Notes: generated by a model not told the origin, from the letters alone. 64,000 bases of DNA from Streptomyces poonensis (GCF_014650915.1 NZ_BMVW01000023.1:23320-87319); one strand, 5' to 3'; numbered from the stretch's first letter, positions 1 to 8,435 are shown. Numbers and translations are program-made.

Positions 1-243
1 TACGACCTCTTCGGCGCGCAGATCAAGGCCTTCGCCGACGACTTCTGCTACCACCCGCTCGGCGGCTGCGTCCTGGGCAAGGCCACCGACAACTACGGCC
101 GTGTCGACGGATACAGGAACCTTTATGTGACCGACGGCTCGCTCATAAGCGGCAGCATCGGTGTCAACCCGTTCGTGACCATTACGGCGCTGGCGGAGCG
201 GAACGTCGAGCGCATCATCGAGGAGGACATCACGGGCTCCTGA
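1..243 (+). CDS. Cholesterol oxidase, C-terminal end (gene starts before window)
   Basis: Open from base 1 to the TGA at 241-243; only the last 80 residues are present. They contain HPLGGCVLGKATD followed by GRV, NLYVTDGSLI and GVNPFVTITALAERN, the C-terminal signature of GMC-type cholesterol oxidases of Streptomyces (ChoA/ChoD class). In that family the His of HPLGG and the Asn of GVNP are the catalytic residues of the FAD-dependent 3-beta-hydroxysteroid oxidation and isomerisation, and both are kept. The family is usually secreted, but the signal peptide would lie outside the window. A GC-rich hairpin directly follows the stop, so this is probably the end of its transcript. Confidence 0.85.
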   Translation, partial: YDLFGAQIKAFADDFCYHPLGGCVLGKATDNYGRVDGYRNLYVTDGSLISGSIGVNPFVTITALAERNVERIIEEDITGS

Positions 244-249
244 CGAGCG

Positions 250-278
250 GCGGGCGGGGCCTCCGCCGCCCCGCCCGC
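250..278 (+). terminator. Hairpin terminator after cholesterol oxidase
   Basis: An 11-bp perfect stem (GCGGGCGGGGC / GCCCCGCCCGC) with a 7-base loop starts 7 bases after the oxidase stop. There is no long T tract, as is common in Streptomyces. Confidence 0.7.
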
Positions 279-347
279 TTCTCCGCCCGATGACGGCCAC
301 CCCGCCACGGTGGGTGGCCGAGCCGGAATCGAAAAGGAAACGACCCC

Positions 348-1115
348 ATGGATGCTCCGCTCATCGAGGACAACGGCCTGTGGATCCGCAGATTCCACCC
401 GCGCCCGGACGCCCCGGTCCGGCTGGTCTGCCTGCCCCACGCGGGCGGCTCCGCCAGTTTCTACTTCCCGGTCTCCCGCTCCATGCCCGAGGACGTCGAG
501 GTGCTCTGCGTGCAGTACCCGGGCCGCCAGGACCGCCGCGGCGAACCGCTTCTGGACACCGTGGCGGCGCTGGCCGACAAGGTCTACCAGGCTCTTCTGC
601 CCTGGACCGACCGACCCCTCGCCCTGTTCGGCCACAGCATGGGTGCCTCTCTCGGCTACGAGGTCGCCCGCCGGATGGAACAGGAGCAGGGCACCGCGCT
701 CGCCGCCCTCTTCGCCTCCGGCCGCCGTGCCCCGTCCCGGCACCGCACCGAGACGGTCCATCTGCGCGACGACGACGGCCTCGTCTCCGAGATGCGCGCC
801 CTCAGCGGCACCAACCCCCACCTGCTGGGCGACGAGGAAGTGCTGCGCATGATCCTTCCGGCCATCAGGTCGGACTACCGCGCGGCCGAGACCTACGCCT
901 GGACCCCCGGGCCGCCCCTGCGCTGCCCCGTGACCGTCCTCGTCGGCGACGACGATCCCAAGGTCACCGTGGCGGAGGCCGAGGCCTGGTCCGAGCACAC
1001 CGACGGCCCCTTCGTACTGAAGGTCTACCCCGGCGGCCACTTCTTCCTGGCGCACCATCAGGCGGCGGTCGTTCGCCTCATGGCCACGCAGCTGCAGGCG
1101 GCCGTCGGGGCGTGA
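348..1115 (+). CDS. Type II thioesterase (alpha/beta hydrolase)
   Basis: This 255-residue protein has the layout of type II (GrsT/RifR-like) thioesterases. It shows an N-terminal FHPRPDAPVRLVCLPHAGG oxyanion region, the nucleophile elbow GHSMGA near residue 93, GDDDP carrying the candidate Asp near 205, and GGHFFL carrying the candidate His near 232. Such enzymes remove wrong acyl groups from carrier proteins of polyketide or nonribosomal peptide synthases. The ATG is preceded by a purine-rich GAAAAGGAAA stretch. No synthase is adjacent, so its partner is unknown. It may serve a distant cluster or a general housekeeping role. Confidence 0.85.
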   Translation: MDAPLIEDNGLWIRRFHPRPDAPVRLVCLPHAGGSASFYFPVSRSMPEDVEVLCVQYPGRQDRRGEPLLDTVAALADKVYQALLPWTDRPLALFGHSMGASLGYEVARRMEQEQGTALAALFASGRRAPSRHRTETVHLRDDDGLVSEMRALSGTNPHLLGDEEVLRMILPAIRSDYRAAETYAWTPGPPLRCPVTVLVGDDDPKVTVAEAEAWSEHTDGPFVLKVYPGGHFFLAHHQAAVVRLMATQLQAAVGA

Positions 1116-1169
1116 GAAAGGGCCTGCCCCGCGCGGACCGGTGCACGGAGCCCGGCCGGATCAGCGTGC

Positions 1170-1484
1170 GTGCCCGGCGCGCAGCGCCGTCGGCCGGGTC
1201 CGCCTCGCTCCGGGGAAGCGAAGAAGTGGCAGTGGGAGGCAGCGCCGAAGGACGGTTTCCACGTGCTGCGGCACACCTACGCCTCGATCATGCTGGAGGC
1301 GGGGGAGTCCGTGGTGACGCTGGCGCGTCGGCCCGGGCACTCCTCTCCGGCTGTCACGCTTGGTTACTATGCTCACTTCATGCCGGAGGCCGGCAGCGAG
1401 GGCCGCACCGCCCTCGACGGACTGCTGGGGAGAAGGGAAGACGAGCGTGCCGGTCGAAACTCCCCAGATTCTCTTCAAGGGTGA
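1170..1484 (+). pseudogene. Tyrosine-recombinase (phage-type integrase) C-terminal remnant
   Basis: From about 1215 the reading frame gives FHVLRHTYASIMLEAGESV, then GHSSPAVTLGYYAHFMPEA and a DGLLG tail. HxLRHTxAS and GH-x(n)-Y are the catalytic box II motifs of tyrosine recombinases, with Arg, His and the nucleophilic Tyr all visible. Everything N-terminal of this is missing: the frame upstream is unrelated low-complexity sequence. No functional protein is expected. It marks an old integrative-element insertion between the thioesterase and the HipA-like gene. Confidence 0.75.
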
Positions 1485-1545
1485 TCGTGGGCGTTTCGCT
1501 GGGTCGTGGCACTGCGGAGGCGGCCGTGGAAAGTAAGGTGGAAGC

Positions 1546-2478
1546 GTGACGGGGCCTTCGAAGGCGTTGAGAGAAGTCGCTGCGACCCGCTATGTCGCAC
1601 CCTTGCACTCCGGCGGCTCCGTCCCCGGCGTCGTCGAGGCCGACGACCTCGGCACCTACGTCGTGAAGTTCACGGGCTCCGCGCAGGGCCGCAAGGCGCT
1701 GGTCGCCGAGGTGATCGTCGGCGAGCTGGCCCGCGCCCTGGGACTGCGCTTCCCGGAGCTGGTCCTCGTGCGGTTCGACCCGGCGATCGCCGAGCAGGAG
1801 CCCCACCAGGAGGTGCGGGAACTGCACGCGGCCAGCGCGGGGGTGAACCTCGGTATGGACTATCTGCCGGGCGCGCGGGACTTCACGCCCGAGGTCGCGA
1901 AGACGTTCCGGGTCGATCCGCTGGAGGCGGGGAGGATCGTCTGGCTCGACGCCCTGACCGCGAACGTCGACCGCACCGTCCACAGCTCCAACCTGATGGT
2001 CTGGCCGACCCTCGGCACGGTACCCCCGCGCCTGTGGCTGATCGACCATGGTGCCGCGCTCGTCTTCCACCACCGCTGGGACGGCGCCGACCCCGAGAAG
2101 GCGTACGACTTCCGGCACCACGCCCTCGGCCACTACGGACCCGACGTCCGCGCCGCGGACCGGGAACTGGCCCCCCGGGTGACCGAGGAGCTGCTGCGCG
2201 AGGTCGTGGCGGAGGTCCCCGACGCCTGGCTCGCGGGCGAGGCGGGTTTCGCGACGCCGGACGACGTCAGGCGCGCGTACGTCGACTACCTCCACGCGCG
2301 TGTGCGGGCCTCCGCGTCCTGGCTCCCCACCGACTTCCCCTCCCCGGAGGAACGCGCCGCCGAGGAGGCCGCCCGGACGGCGCGTACGCAGCAGGGCCGC
2401 CCGGACTGGCTCAAACGGGTCCCCGATCTGCACGGCAAGCCGGCGGCGGAACAGGATTGGTCGGTGCACCTCGGATGA
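1546..2478 (+). CDS. HipA-like kinase family protein
   Basis: This 310-residue protein resembles the small HipA-type kinase family found singly in actinobacteria. A nucleotide-binding N-lobe includes YVVKFTGSAQGRKALVAE, with a candidate ATP-contacting Lys. The ANVDRTVHSSNLM segment has Asp142 as candidate catalytic base and Asn as metal ligand, and LIDHG (Asp167) stands in for the DFG motif. HipA relatives phosphorylate protein targets, but no HipB antitoxin-like gene is next to it, so a toxin role is not implied. The start follows AAGTAAGGTGGAAGC. The stop overlaps the next gene (ATGA at 2475-2478), indicating translational coupling. Confidence 0.75.
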   Translation: MTGPSKALREVAATRYVAPLHSGGSVPGVVEADDLGTYVVKFTGSAQGRKALVAEVIVGELARALGLRFPELVLVRFDPAIAEQEPHQEVRELHAASAGVNLGMDYLPGARDFTPEVAKTFRVDPLEAGRIVWLDALTANVDRTVHSSNLMVWPTLGTVPPRLWLIDHGAALVFHHRWDGADPEKAYDFRHHALGHYGPDVRAADRELAPRVTEELLREVVAEVPDAWLAGEAGFATPDDVRRAYVDYLHARVRASASWLPTDFPSPEERAAEEAARTARTQQGRPDWLKRVPDLHGKPAAEQDWSVHLG

Positions 2479-2762
2479 CGGACGCGCACGAGGGCCCGCA
2501 GGCGGTCCAGATCGAGTACTGCACCCAGTGCCGCTGGCTGCCGCGGGCCGCCTGGCTGGCGCAGGAACTGCTGACCACCTTCGAGACCGAGCTGACGGAA
2601 CTGTCCCTGAAACCCGGCACCGGCGGCGTCTTCGTCGTCCGCGTGAACGACGAGGTGGTGTGGGACCGCCGCGCACAGGGCTTCCCGGAGCCGACGGCCG
2701 TGAAGAGGGCCGTACGCGACCGAGTGGCCCCGGGGAAGTCCCTGGGCCACTCGGACGGGTGA
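2475..2762 (+). CDS. SelT/SelW/SelH-type Rdx family protein
   Basis: A 95-residue protein with YCTQCRWLPRAAWLAQELL at its N-terminus and GGVFVVRVNDEVVWDR with GFPE further on. This matches the thioredoxin-like Rdx (SelW-like) fold with a Cys-x-x-Cys redox motif at about residues 16-19. Selenium is replaced by Cys here. Family members are thought to act as small thiol redox proteins but their partners are poorly known. It overlaps the HipA-like gene by four bases and is probably translated from the same message. Confidence 0.85.
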   Translation: MTDAHEGPQAVQIEYCTQCRWLPRAAWLAQELLTTFETELTELSLKPGTGGVFVVRVNDEVVWDRRAQGFPEPTAVKRAVRDRVAPGKSLGHSDG

Positions 2763-2841
2763 GCGTGCGGGCGATCGGCAGCCCTTGATCCGAGCTTGGT
2801 TCGATCTTGCTCCGGACCTTGCTCGGACCTTGATCCGACGG

Positions 2842-4476
2842 TCAGCCCTTCAGCTGCTCGTACGCCGGCAGCGTCAGGAAGTCCGCGTAGTCCTCGTCGA
2901 GGGAGACCTTGAGCAGCAGGTCGTGGGCCTGCTGCCAGTTGCCGGCCGCGAAGGCCTCGTCGCCGAGTTCGGCGCGGATGGCGGCGAGCTCCTCGGCGGC
3001 CACCTTGCGGGCGAGCTCGGGGGTGGCCTTCACGGTCTCCCCGGCGTGCTCGAACTCGACGCCCGCGTTGATCCACTGCCAGATCTGGGAGCGGGAGATC
3101 TCGGCGGTCGCCGCGTCCTCCATCAGGTTGAAGATGGCGACGGCGCCGAGGCCGCGCAGCCAGGCCTCGATGTAGCGGATGCCGACCTGCACGGCGTTGA
3201 CGAGGCCCGCGTACGTGGGCCTGGCGTCCAGGGAGTCGATCGCGATCAGGTCGGCGGCCTTGACGTCGACGTCCTCGCGGAGGCGGTCCTTCTGGTTGGG
3301 CTTGTCGCCCAGCACCTTGTCGAAGGACTCCATGGCGATCGGGACCAGGTCGGGGTGGGCGACCCAGGAGCCGTCGAAGCCGTCCCCGGCCTCGCGGTCC
3401 TTGTCGGCGCGGACCTTCTCGAAGGCGACCTTGTTGACCTCGGCGTCGCGCCGGGACGGGATGAAGGCCGCCATGCCGCCGATCGCGTGCGCGCCGCGCT
3501 TGTGGCAGGTGCGGACGAGGAGTTCGGTGTACGCGCGCATGAACGGGGCCGTCATCGTGACCGCGTTGCGGTCCGGGAGGACGAACTTCGCCCCGCCGTC
3601 ACGGAAGTTCTTGACGATGGAGAAGAGGTAGTCCCAACGGCCCGCGTTCAGGCCGGAGGCGTGGTCGCGGAGCTCGTAGAGGATCTCCTCCATCTCGTAC
3701 GCGGCCGTGATCGTCTCGATGAGGACGGTGGCGCGGACGGTGCCCTGCGGGATGCCGAGCTGGTCCTGCGCGAAGACGAACACGTCGTTCCAGAGGCGGG
3801 CCTCCAGGTGCGACTCCGTCTTCGGGAGGTAGAAGTACGGGCCCTTGCCGAGGTCGAGCAGGCGCTGGGCGTTGTGGAAGAAGTACAGGCCGAAGTCGAC
3901 GAGGGCGCCCGGGACGGCACGGCCGTCGGCGTCGACGAGGTGGCGCTCGTCCAGGTGCCAGCCGCGGGGGCGCATGACGACCGTGGCGAGCTCCTCGTTC
4001 GGGCGCAGGGCGTACGACTTGCCGGTGCGCTCGTCGGTGAAGTCGATGTTCCGGGTGTACGCGTCGGACAGGCTGAGCTGGCCGAGGACGACGTTCTCCC
4101 AGGTGGGCGCGGAGGCGTCCTCGAAGTCGGCGAGCCACACCTTCGCGCCCGAGTTGAGGGCGTTGATGGTCATCTTGCGGTCGGTGGGGCCGGTGATCTC
4201 CACCCGGCGGTCGTTCAGGGCCGCGGGGGCCGGGGCCACCTTCCAGGAGTCGTCCGCGCGGATCGACGCGGTCTCGGGGAGGAAGTCGAGCGTGGAGGTG
4301 CGGGCGATCTCGGCGCGGCGCTCCGCGCGGCGGGCGAGGAGCTCGTCACGCCGGGGCGTGAACAGCCGGTGCAGCTCGGCCACGAAGGCGAGGGCGGCGT
4401 CGGTGAGGACCTCCTCCTGCCGGGGCAGGGGCTCGGCGTCGACGATGGCCAGCGGGGACGGCGCTGGTGCGGACAT
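2842..4476 (-). CDS. aceB: Malate synthase A
   Basis: This 544-residue protein condenses glyoxylate with acetyl-CoA to malate in the cytoplasm. Its length fits the A isoform. It carries the malate synthase signature region LRDHASGLNAGRWDYLFS around residue 265, together with GPTDRKMTINALNSGAKVWL and FDGSWVAHPDLVPIA. The ATG has AAGGAAGTG seven bases upstream. Glyoxylate is the end product of the allantoin pathway, whose genes follow, so this gene assimilates that product. The match to the allantoin-linked aceB of S. coelicolor is from memory. A TTCAAY-N5-GTTGAW palindrome shared with the allB promoter lies at 4615-4631. Confidence 0.95.
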   Translation of the reverse strand: MSAPAPSPLAIVDAEPLPRQEEVLTDAALAFVAELHRLFTPRRDELLARRAERRAEIARTSTLDFLPETASIRADDSWKVAPAPAALNDRRVEITGPTDRKMTINALNSGAKVWLADFEDASAPTWENVVLGQLSLSDAYTRNIDFTDERTGKSYALRPNEELATVVMRPRGWHLDERHLVDADGRAVPGALVDFGLYFFHNAQRLLDLGKGPYFYLPKTESHLEARLWNDVFVFAQDQLGIPQGTVRATVLIETITAAYEMEEILYELRDHASGLNAGRWDYLFSIVKNFRDGGAKFVLPDRNAVTMTAPFMRAYTELLVRTCHKRGAHAIGGMAAFIPSRRDAEVNKVAFEKVRADKDREAGDGFDGSWVAHPDLVPIAMESFDKVLGDKPNQKDRLREDVDVKAADLIAIDSLDARPTYAGLVNAVQVGIRYIEAWLRGLGAVAIFNLMEDAATAEISRSQIWQWINAGVEFEHAGETVKATPELARKVAAEELAAIRAELGDEAFAAGNWQQAHDLLLKVSLDEDYADFLTLPAYEQLKG

Positions 4477-4489
4477 GAGCTGTCACTTC

Positions 4490-4517
4490 CTTCAGCGAGC
4501 GTGCTTCAGCGAGCGTG
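4490..4517. repeat. Perfect 14-bp tandem duplication in aceB leader
   Basis: CTTCAGCGAGCGTG occurs twice in direct succession, starting 14 bases before the aceB ATG on the opposite strand. It lies in the 5' untranslated region and brings a second purine-rich segment near the ribosome site. Confidence 0.7.
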
Positions 4518-4614
4518 GCACCCGGTGCCAGTCTTCCCGGGTATGGAGAGGAAACGCCCCCGCAGGGGACGGGGCGCTTCTGATCAGTGGATAGTAGTTT
4601 CCTCATGGTGGAAG

Positions 4615-4631
4615 TTCAATGATTTGTTGAT
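4615..4631. promoter_or_regulatory. Operator-like palindrome upstream of aceB
   Basis: TTCAAT-GATTT-GTTGAT has the same 6-5-6 layout as the perfect palindrome at 7011-7027 in front of allB, with one difference per half-site. It lies about 140 bases upstream of the aceB start. Shared regulation by the IclR-type regulator encoded nearby is an inference. Confidence 0.45.
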
Positions 4632-4671
4632 GTCGAGATTCTCCGGTTCGAGCCAAGTTGGCGCGCGGTGC

Positions 4672-5382
4672 CTACTCGAGATGGACCAGATCTCCCTCCG
4701 TGTCGATGTCGTACGGCCGCGCCACGTCACCGCACTCCACGAGAACCACCTCGTCCGCGCGGGCCGCCAGATAGCCGCGTGCCCCCCGGTCCCCGGTCGC
4801 CGCCGCGGCGACGCCCGCCCAGTGCGCGGCGCCGAACAGCACCGGGTGGCCCCGCTCACCGCCGTACGCGGCCGCCACGAGCGAGTCGGGCGACCGGTAC
4901 GCGGACCGTACGCGCGCCACCGCCTCCGCCCCGATCCCCGGCTGGTCCACCAGCATCACCAGTGCCGCACGGGCACCCGTATCCGCCAGTGAGGCCAGGC
5001 CGGCCCGCAGGGAGGACCCCATGCCCCGCGCCCACTCCGGGTTGTCCACGAGCACACAGCCGGGCAGCTCCGCACGCGCGCGTACGGTCTCCGCCCGCGC
5101 GCCCAGGACCACGTGCACCCGTGCGCAGCCGCCCTCGCGCAGCACCGCGACCGCGTGCTCGACGAGGGGGCGCCCCCGGTGGGTCAGCAGGGCCTTGGGA
5201 CGGCCCCCGAGGCGCCGCCCGCCACCGGCGGCCAGCAGCAGGCCGACCACCTCGTCGTCGGTCTGGATCCGGTTCTGGGTCCCATGCTGGGTCCTGTTCC
5301 GGTTCTCGTCCTGGTTCCTGTTCCGGTTCCCGTCCTGGTTCCCGTTCGGGCTCTCGTCCCGGTTCCCGTAGGTGTCCGTCAT
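4672..5382 (-). CDS. MobA-like NTP transferase (nucleotidyltransferase family)
   Basis: The core, about residues 35-235, is a MobA/CTP-type transferase. It shows GLLLAAGGGRRLGGRPKAL (nucleotide-binding loop), LVDNPEWARGMGSSLRAGL and VMLVDQPG (metal-binding Asp). Relatives attach cytidine or guanosine to molybdopterin, which xanthine dehydrogenase needs, and this fits the purine-degradation context. The ATG at 5382 is chosen because GGGGAG lies just upstream. An ATG at 5394 and farther starts are possible. Before the core lies an odd hydrophilic stretch made of repeated Gly-Asn-Arg/Gln units, encoded by a degenerate short tandem repeat at about 5262-5380. Confidence 0.8.
   Translation of the reverse strand: MTDTYGNRDESPNGNQDGNRNRNQDENRNRTQHGTQNRIQTDDEVVGLLLAAGGGRRLGGRPKALLTHRGRPLVEHAVAVLREGGCARVHVVLGARAETVRARAELPGCVLVDNPEWARGMGSSLRAGLASLADTGARAALVMLVDQPGIGAEAVARVRSAYRSPDSLVAAAYGGERGHPVLFGAAHWAGVAAAATGDRGARGYLAARADEVVLVECGDVARPYDIDTEGDLVHLE
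5262..5380. repeat. Degenerate tandem repeat encoding an Asn/Arg/Gln tail
   Basis: On the + strand, variants of a roughly 12-base unit (GTTCCGGTTCTC / CTGGTTCCTGTT) recur about ten times. In the minus-strand gene they encode a polar run rich in N, R and Q before the transferase domain. The phase is kept and no stops appear. Confidence 0.65.
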
Positions 5383-5647
5383 GCTCCCCTGCATACCCGA
5401 CGCATACCCGACCCGGGGTGAGCGTGCCGTGCGTCCCGCGGCGGGCCGTACGGCAACCGGTGGGATTCCGGGGGCGCGTGGGGGCTTGCGGGGGGCTGGA
5501 ATTCGGCCCGCGAGGTGGCGCGGGCGGCGCCGGTGGCGTTTACTGGCCCGCATCCCTGACAGCCCGGCCGGTATGCGGGAACCGCCGGGCTCCGTACGAA
5601 GACGTTACGAAGGCGTATCGCGCACTGGCGTGCGAGGGGGGAGAGCT

Positions 5648-5965
5648 GTGTTGCGGAGCTTGGGGCAGAGGCCGGTGACCGGCAGCGGCGAGGACCCGAG
5701 GGTGGCCGGACTGCGGTCGGCCGTCTCCCGGTTACGCCGTGAACTCGCTGTACTGCCCGCCGATTTCCCCGACCGCTCCATAGCCGAGGACGAACTCGCC
5801 GCGCTCGCGGCCATGACCATGGCCGGGATCCCCGAGGTGTCCCGGCTGCACCGCTCCCTGCTCCTGGTGGCCGGGGCCATCGGCTCGGTCAGCGCCCTCA
5901 CGAGAAGCCTCGCCGATGTGCGCAGAGCGGTGGAGCTGTTCGGGGAGTCGGCACCGCGACGCTGA
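5648..5965 (+). CDS. Small conserved Streptomyces protein (DUF5955-like)
   Basis: This 105-residue protein starts at GTG 5648 with GAGGGGGGAGA six bases upstream. It is read as VLRSLGQRPVTGSGEDPRVAG, then a helical segment SRLRRELAVLPADF, AEDELAAL and a hydrophobic helix LLLVAGAIGSVSALTRSL. I recognise it as a small Streptomyces family found beside the allantoin regulator, probably DUF5955. No catalytic motif is visible and the function is unknown. It lies convergent to the IclR regulator with a 45-base gap. Confidence 0.65.
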   Translation: MLRSLGQRPVTGSGEDPRVAGLRSAVSRLRRELAVLPADFPDRSIAEDELAALAAMTMAGIPEVSRLHRSLLLVAGAIGSVSALTRSLADVRRAVELFGESAPRR

Positions 5966-6010
5966 GCCGTTGTGACGGCCGGGGGTGCCGCTCAGGCCGG
6001 TGGCCGCCGC

Positions 6011-6808
6011 TCAGGCCCCGGCGCCCGAACTCGCCAGCGCCTGCGACAGTTCCGCCGCGACCTGCTGGAGCACCGGCACGATGCGCTCCGTCGCCTCCTC
6101 CGTCACCCGGCCCGCGGGACCGGAGATGGAGATCGCGGCCGCGGTGGGGGAGCCGGGCACGGGAACGGCGAGGCACCGCACCCCGATCTCCTGCTCGTTG
6201 TCGTCCACGGCGTACCCGAGCCGGCGTACGTCCTCCAGGGCGGCCAGGAAGCCGTCGGGTGTCGTGATCGTCTTCTCCGTGGCGGCGGGCATGCCGGTGC
6301 GGCCGAGCAGGGCGCGCACCTCCTCCGGCGGGAAGTCCGCGAGCAGTGCCTTGCCGACGCCCGTGGAGTGCGGCAGCACCCGGCGGCCCACCTCGGTGAA
6401 CATCCGCATCGAGTGCTTGGACGGCACCTGCGCCACGTACACGATCTCGTCACCGTCGAGCAGCGCCATGTTCGCGGTCTCGCCGGTCTCCTCGACCAGC
6501 CGGGCGAGGTAGGGGCGGGCCCAGGTGCCCAGCAGCCGGGACGCGGACTCGCCGAGGCGGATGAGGCGGGGGCCGAGGGCGTACCGTCGGTTGGGCTGCT
6601 GGCGTACGTAACCGCAGGCCACGAGGGTGCGCATCAGTCGGTGGATGGTGGGGAGCGGCAGCCCGCTGCTGGCCGAGAGCTCGCTCAGACCGACCTCGCC
6701 GCCGGCGTCCGCCATGCGCTCCAGCAGGTCGAAGGCGCGCTCCAGTGACTGGACGCCACCGCTGGCGGTGGACGGCTTGTCGGTGGTGCTGGCGCTGGAC
6801 GTCGGCAC
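6011..6808 (-). CDS. allR: IclR-family regulator of allantoin catabolism (AllR-like)
   Basis: The 265-residue protein has an N-terminal winged helix (SLERAFDLLERMADAGGE, then LPLPTIHRLMRTLVACGYV as recognition helix). Its C-terminal IclR effector domain includes STGVGKALLA and VPVPGSP. GTG 6808 is preferred because AAAGGAA lies six bases upstream; a TTG at 6835 is an alternative. It is divergent from the allantoinase gene. In S. coelicolor the equivalent regulator is known to repress allantoin genes and aceB, released by an intermediate such as allantoate or glyoxylate. Operator-like palindromes sit at 6898-6911 and 7011-7027. Confidence 0.9.
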   Translation of the reverse strand: MPTSSASTTDKPSTASGGVQSLERAFDLLERMADAGGEVGLSELSASSGLPLPTIHRLMRTLVACGYVRQQPNRRYALGPRLIRLGESASRLLGTWARPYLARLVEETGETANMALLDGDEIVYVAQVPSKHSMRMFTEVGRRVLPHSTGVGKALLADFPPEEVRALLGRTGMPAATEKTITTPDGFLAALEDVRRLGYAVDDNEQEIGVRCLAVPVPGSPTAAAISISGPAGRVTEEATERIVPVLQQVAAELSQALASSGAGA

Positions 6809-6897
6809 GGCGCGTTCCTTTCGGCTGGCAGGCAAGGCAGCAGCCTACCGCCGAGCCGGTCGCCGCCCTGCTGGTGCGAAGCTACGTTCTGCTTGCT

Positions 6898-6911
6898 GGA
6901 ATGTTAATTCC
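6898..6911. promoter_or_regulatory. Palindrome in allR-allB intergenic region
   Basis: GGAAT-GTTA-ATTCC, a 5-4-5 perfect inverted repeat about 90 bases upstream of the allR start, in an AT-richer stretch. It resembles sites bound by IclR-type dimers in general form only. Confidence 0.4.
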
Positions 6912-7010
6912 GCTTTGTGAAAACGTACAGAGGGGGCGATCGGGGTGCACAGCGGGCGAGGTGGCTCTTGACGGGTGGCGGAGGGGAGTGAAGACTCCGT
7001 TCGGCGGAGA

Positions 7011-7027
7011 TTCAACAGAACGTTGAA
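7011..7027. promoter_or_regulatory. Operator-like perfect palindrome before allB
   Basis: TTCAAC-AGAAC-GTTGAA, perfect 6-bp arms, 35 bases before the allB start. A near copy with identical spacing lies upstream of aceB at 4615-4631. A good candidate binding site for the AllR-type regulator. Confidence 0.55.
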
Positions 7028-7061
7028 ATCCGGTGGTGGACGGTGGGAGAGAGGGGTCCGC

Positions 7062-8435
7062 GTGTCCGTGTCCATACCCGTGCCCGACGACGGATCGGCC
7101 GGAGCCGAACTGGTGCTGCGTTCGACGCGCGTCGTCACCCCCGAAGGGATGCGCGCCGCCTCCGTCGCGGTCTCCGGGGGCCGGATCGCGGCCGTACTGC
7201 CGTACGACGCCGACGTACCCGCCGGGGCCCGGCTGGAGGACTTCGGCGACGACGTCCTGCTGCCCGGCCTCGTCGACACCCACGTGCACGTCAACGACCC
7301 GGGCCGCACCGAGTGGGAGGGCTTCTGGACCGCCACGCGCGCCGCGGCGGCCGGGGGCATCACCACCCTCGTCGACATGCCCCTCAACTCCCTGCCGCCG
7401 ACCACCACGGTCGGCCACCTGCGGACGAAGCAGGCGGTGGCCGAGGCCAAGGCCCACGTCGACGTGGGCTTCTGGGGCGGCGCGCTGCCGGACAACGTCA
7501 AGGACCTGCGGCCGCTGCACGACGCGGGCGTCTTCGGCTTCAAGGCGTTCCTGTCGCCGTCGGGGGTGGACGAGTTCCCCGAGCTGGACCGGGAGCGACT
7601 CGCCCGCTCCATGGGCGAGATCGCCTCCTTCGGCGGGCTGCTGATCGTCCACGCCGAGGACCCGCACCACCTCGCCGCGGCCCCGCAGCAGGGCGGCCCC
7701 CGGTACGCCGACTTCCTCGCCTCGCGTCCGCGCGACGCCGAGGACACGGCCATCGCCCACCTCATCGCGGAGGCCCGGCGGCTGGACGCCCGTGTGCACG
7801 TCCTGCACCTGTCGTCCAGCGACGCGCTGCCGCTGATCGCCGAGGCCCGGCGCGCGGGCGTGCGCCTCACCGTCGAGACCTGCCCGCACTACCTCACGCT
7901 GACCGCGGAGGAAGTACCGGACGGGGCGAGCGAGTTCAAGTGCTGCCCGCCGATCCGTGAGGCCGCGAACCAGGACCTGCTGTGGCAGGCGCTGGCCGAC
8001 GGCACCATCGACTGCGTGGTCACCGACCACTCGCCGTCCACGGCGGACCTGAAGACCGACGACTTCGCGACCGCGTGGGGCGGCATCTCCGGACTCCAGC
8101 TCAGCCTGCCGGCGGTCTGGACGGAGGCCCGCGGGCGGGGGCACGGTCTGGAGGACGTGGTGCGCTGGATGTCGTCGCGTACGGCGGAGCTCGTCGGCCT
8201 CGATGACCGCAAGGGCGCCATCGAGGCCGGCCGCGACGCCGACTTCGCCGTGCTCGCCCCCGACGAGACGTTCACCGTCGACCCGGCCGCCCTCCAGCAC
8301 CGCAACCGTGTCACCGCGTACGCGGGCCGGACCCTGTACGGCGTCGTGAAGTCCACCTGGCTGCGCGGCGAACGCATCGTCGCGGACGGTGAGTTCACCG
8401 AACCGAAGGGGGCGCTGCTCACCAGGACCGTCTGA
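7062..8435 (+). CDS. allB: Allantoinase
   Basis: Hydrolyses allantoin to allantoate in the cytoplasm. The 457-residue amidohydrolase shows DVLLPGLVDTHVHVNDPGRTEWEG near residue 65 (HxH metal ligands), GFKAFLSPSG with the Lys that is carbamylated in this family, a further metal His in VHVLHLSSSDA, and CVVTDHSPS with the catalytic Asp. GTG 7062 is chosen because GAGAGAGGGG lies about six bases upstream. It is followed at 100 bases by allantoicase, so the two steps are probably cotranscribed. A 20-bp tandem triplication spans its stop codon. Confidence 0.95.
   Translation: MSVSIPVPDDGSAGAELVLRSTRVVTPEGMRAASVAVSGGRIAAVLPYDADVPAGARLEDFGDDVLLPGLVDTHVHVNDPGRTEWEGFWTATRAAAAGGITTLVDMPLNSLPPTTTVGHLRTKQAVAEAKAHVDVGFWGGALPDNVKDLRPLHDAGVFGFKAFLSPSGVDEFPELDRERLARSMGEIASFGGLLIVHAEDPHHLAAAPQQGGPRYADFLASRPRDAEDTAIAHLIAEARRLDARVHVLHLSSSDALPLIAEARRAGVRLTVETCPHYLTLTAEEVPDGASEFKCCPPIREAANQDLLWQALADGTIDCVVTDHSPSTADLKTDDFATAWGGISGLQLSLPAVWTEARGRGHGLEDVVRWMSSRTAELVGLDDRKGAIEAGRDADFAVLAPDETFTVDPAALQHRNRVTAYAGRTLYGVVKSTWLRGERIVADGEFTEPKGALLTRTV

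Noticed and set aside
1170..1484. Functional integrase near the left end
   Set aside because: Only the last third of a tyrosine recombinase is present, with no N-terminal domain, excisionase or att site recognised.
2785..4992. 735-codon frame on the + strand opposite malate synthase
   Set aside because: Antisense shadow; low-complexity Val/Glu/Asp-rich translation without motifs, while the minus strand is clearly aceB.
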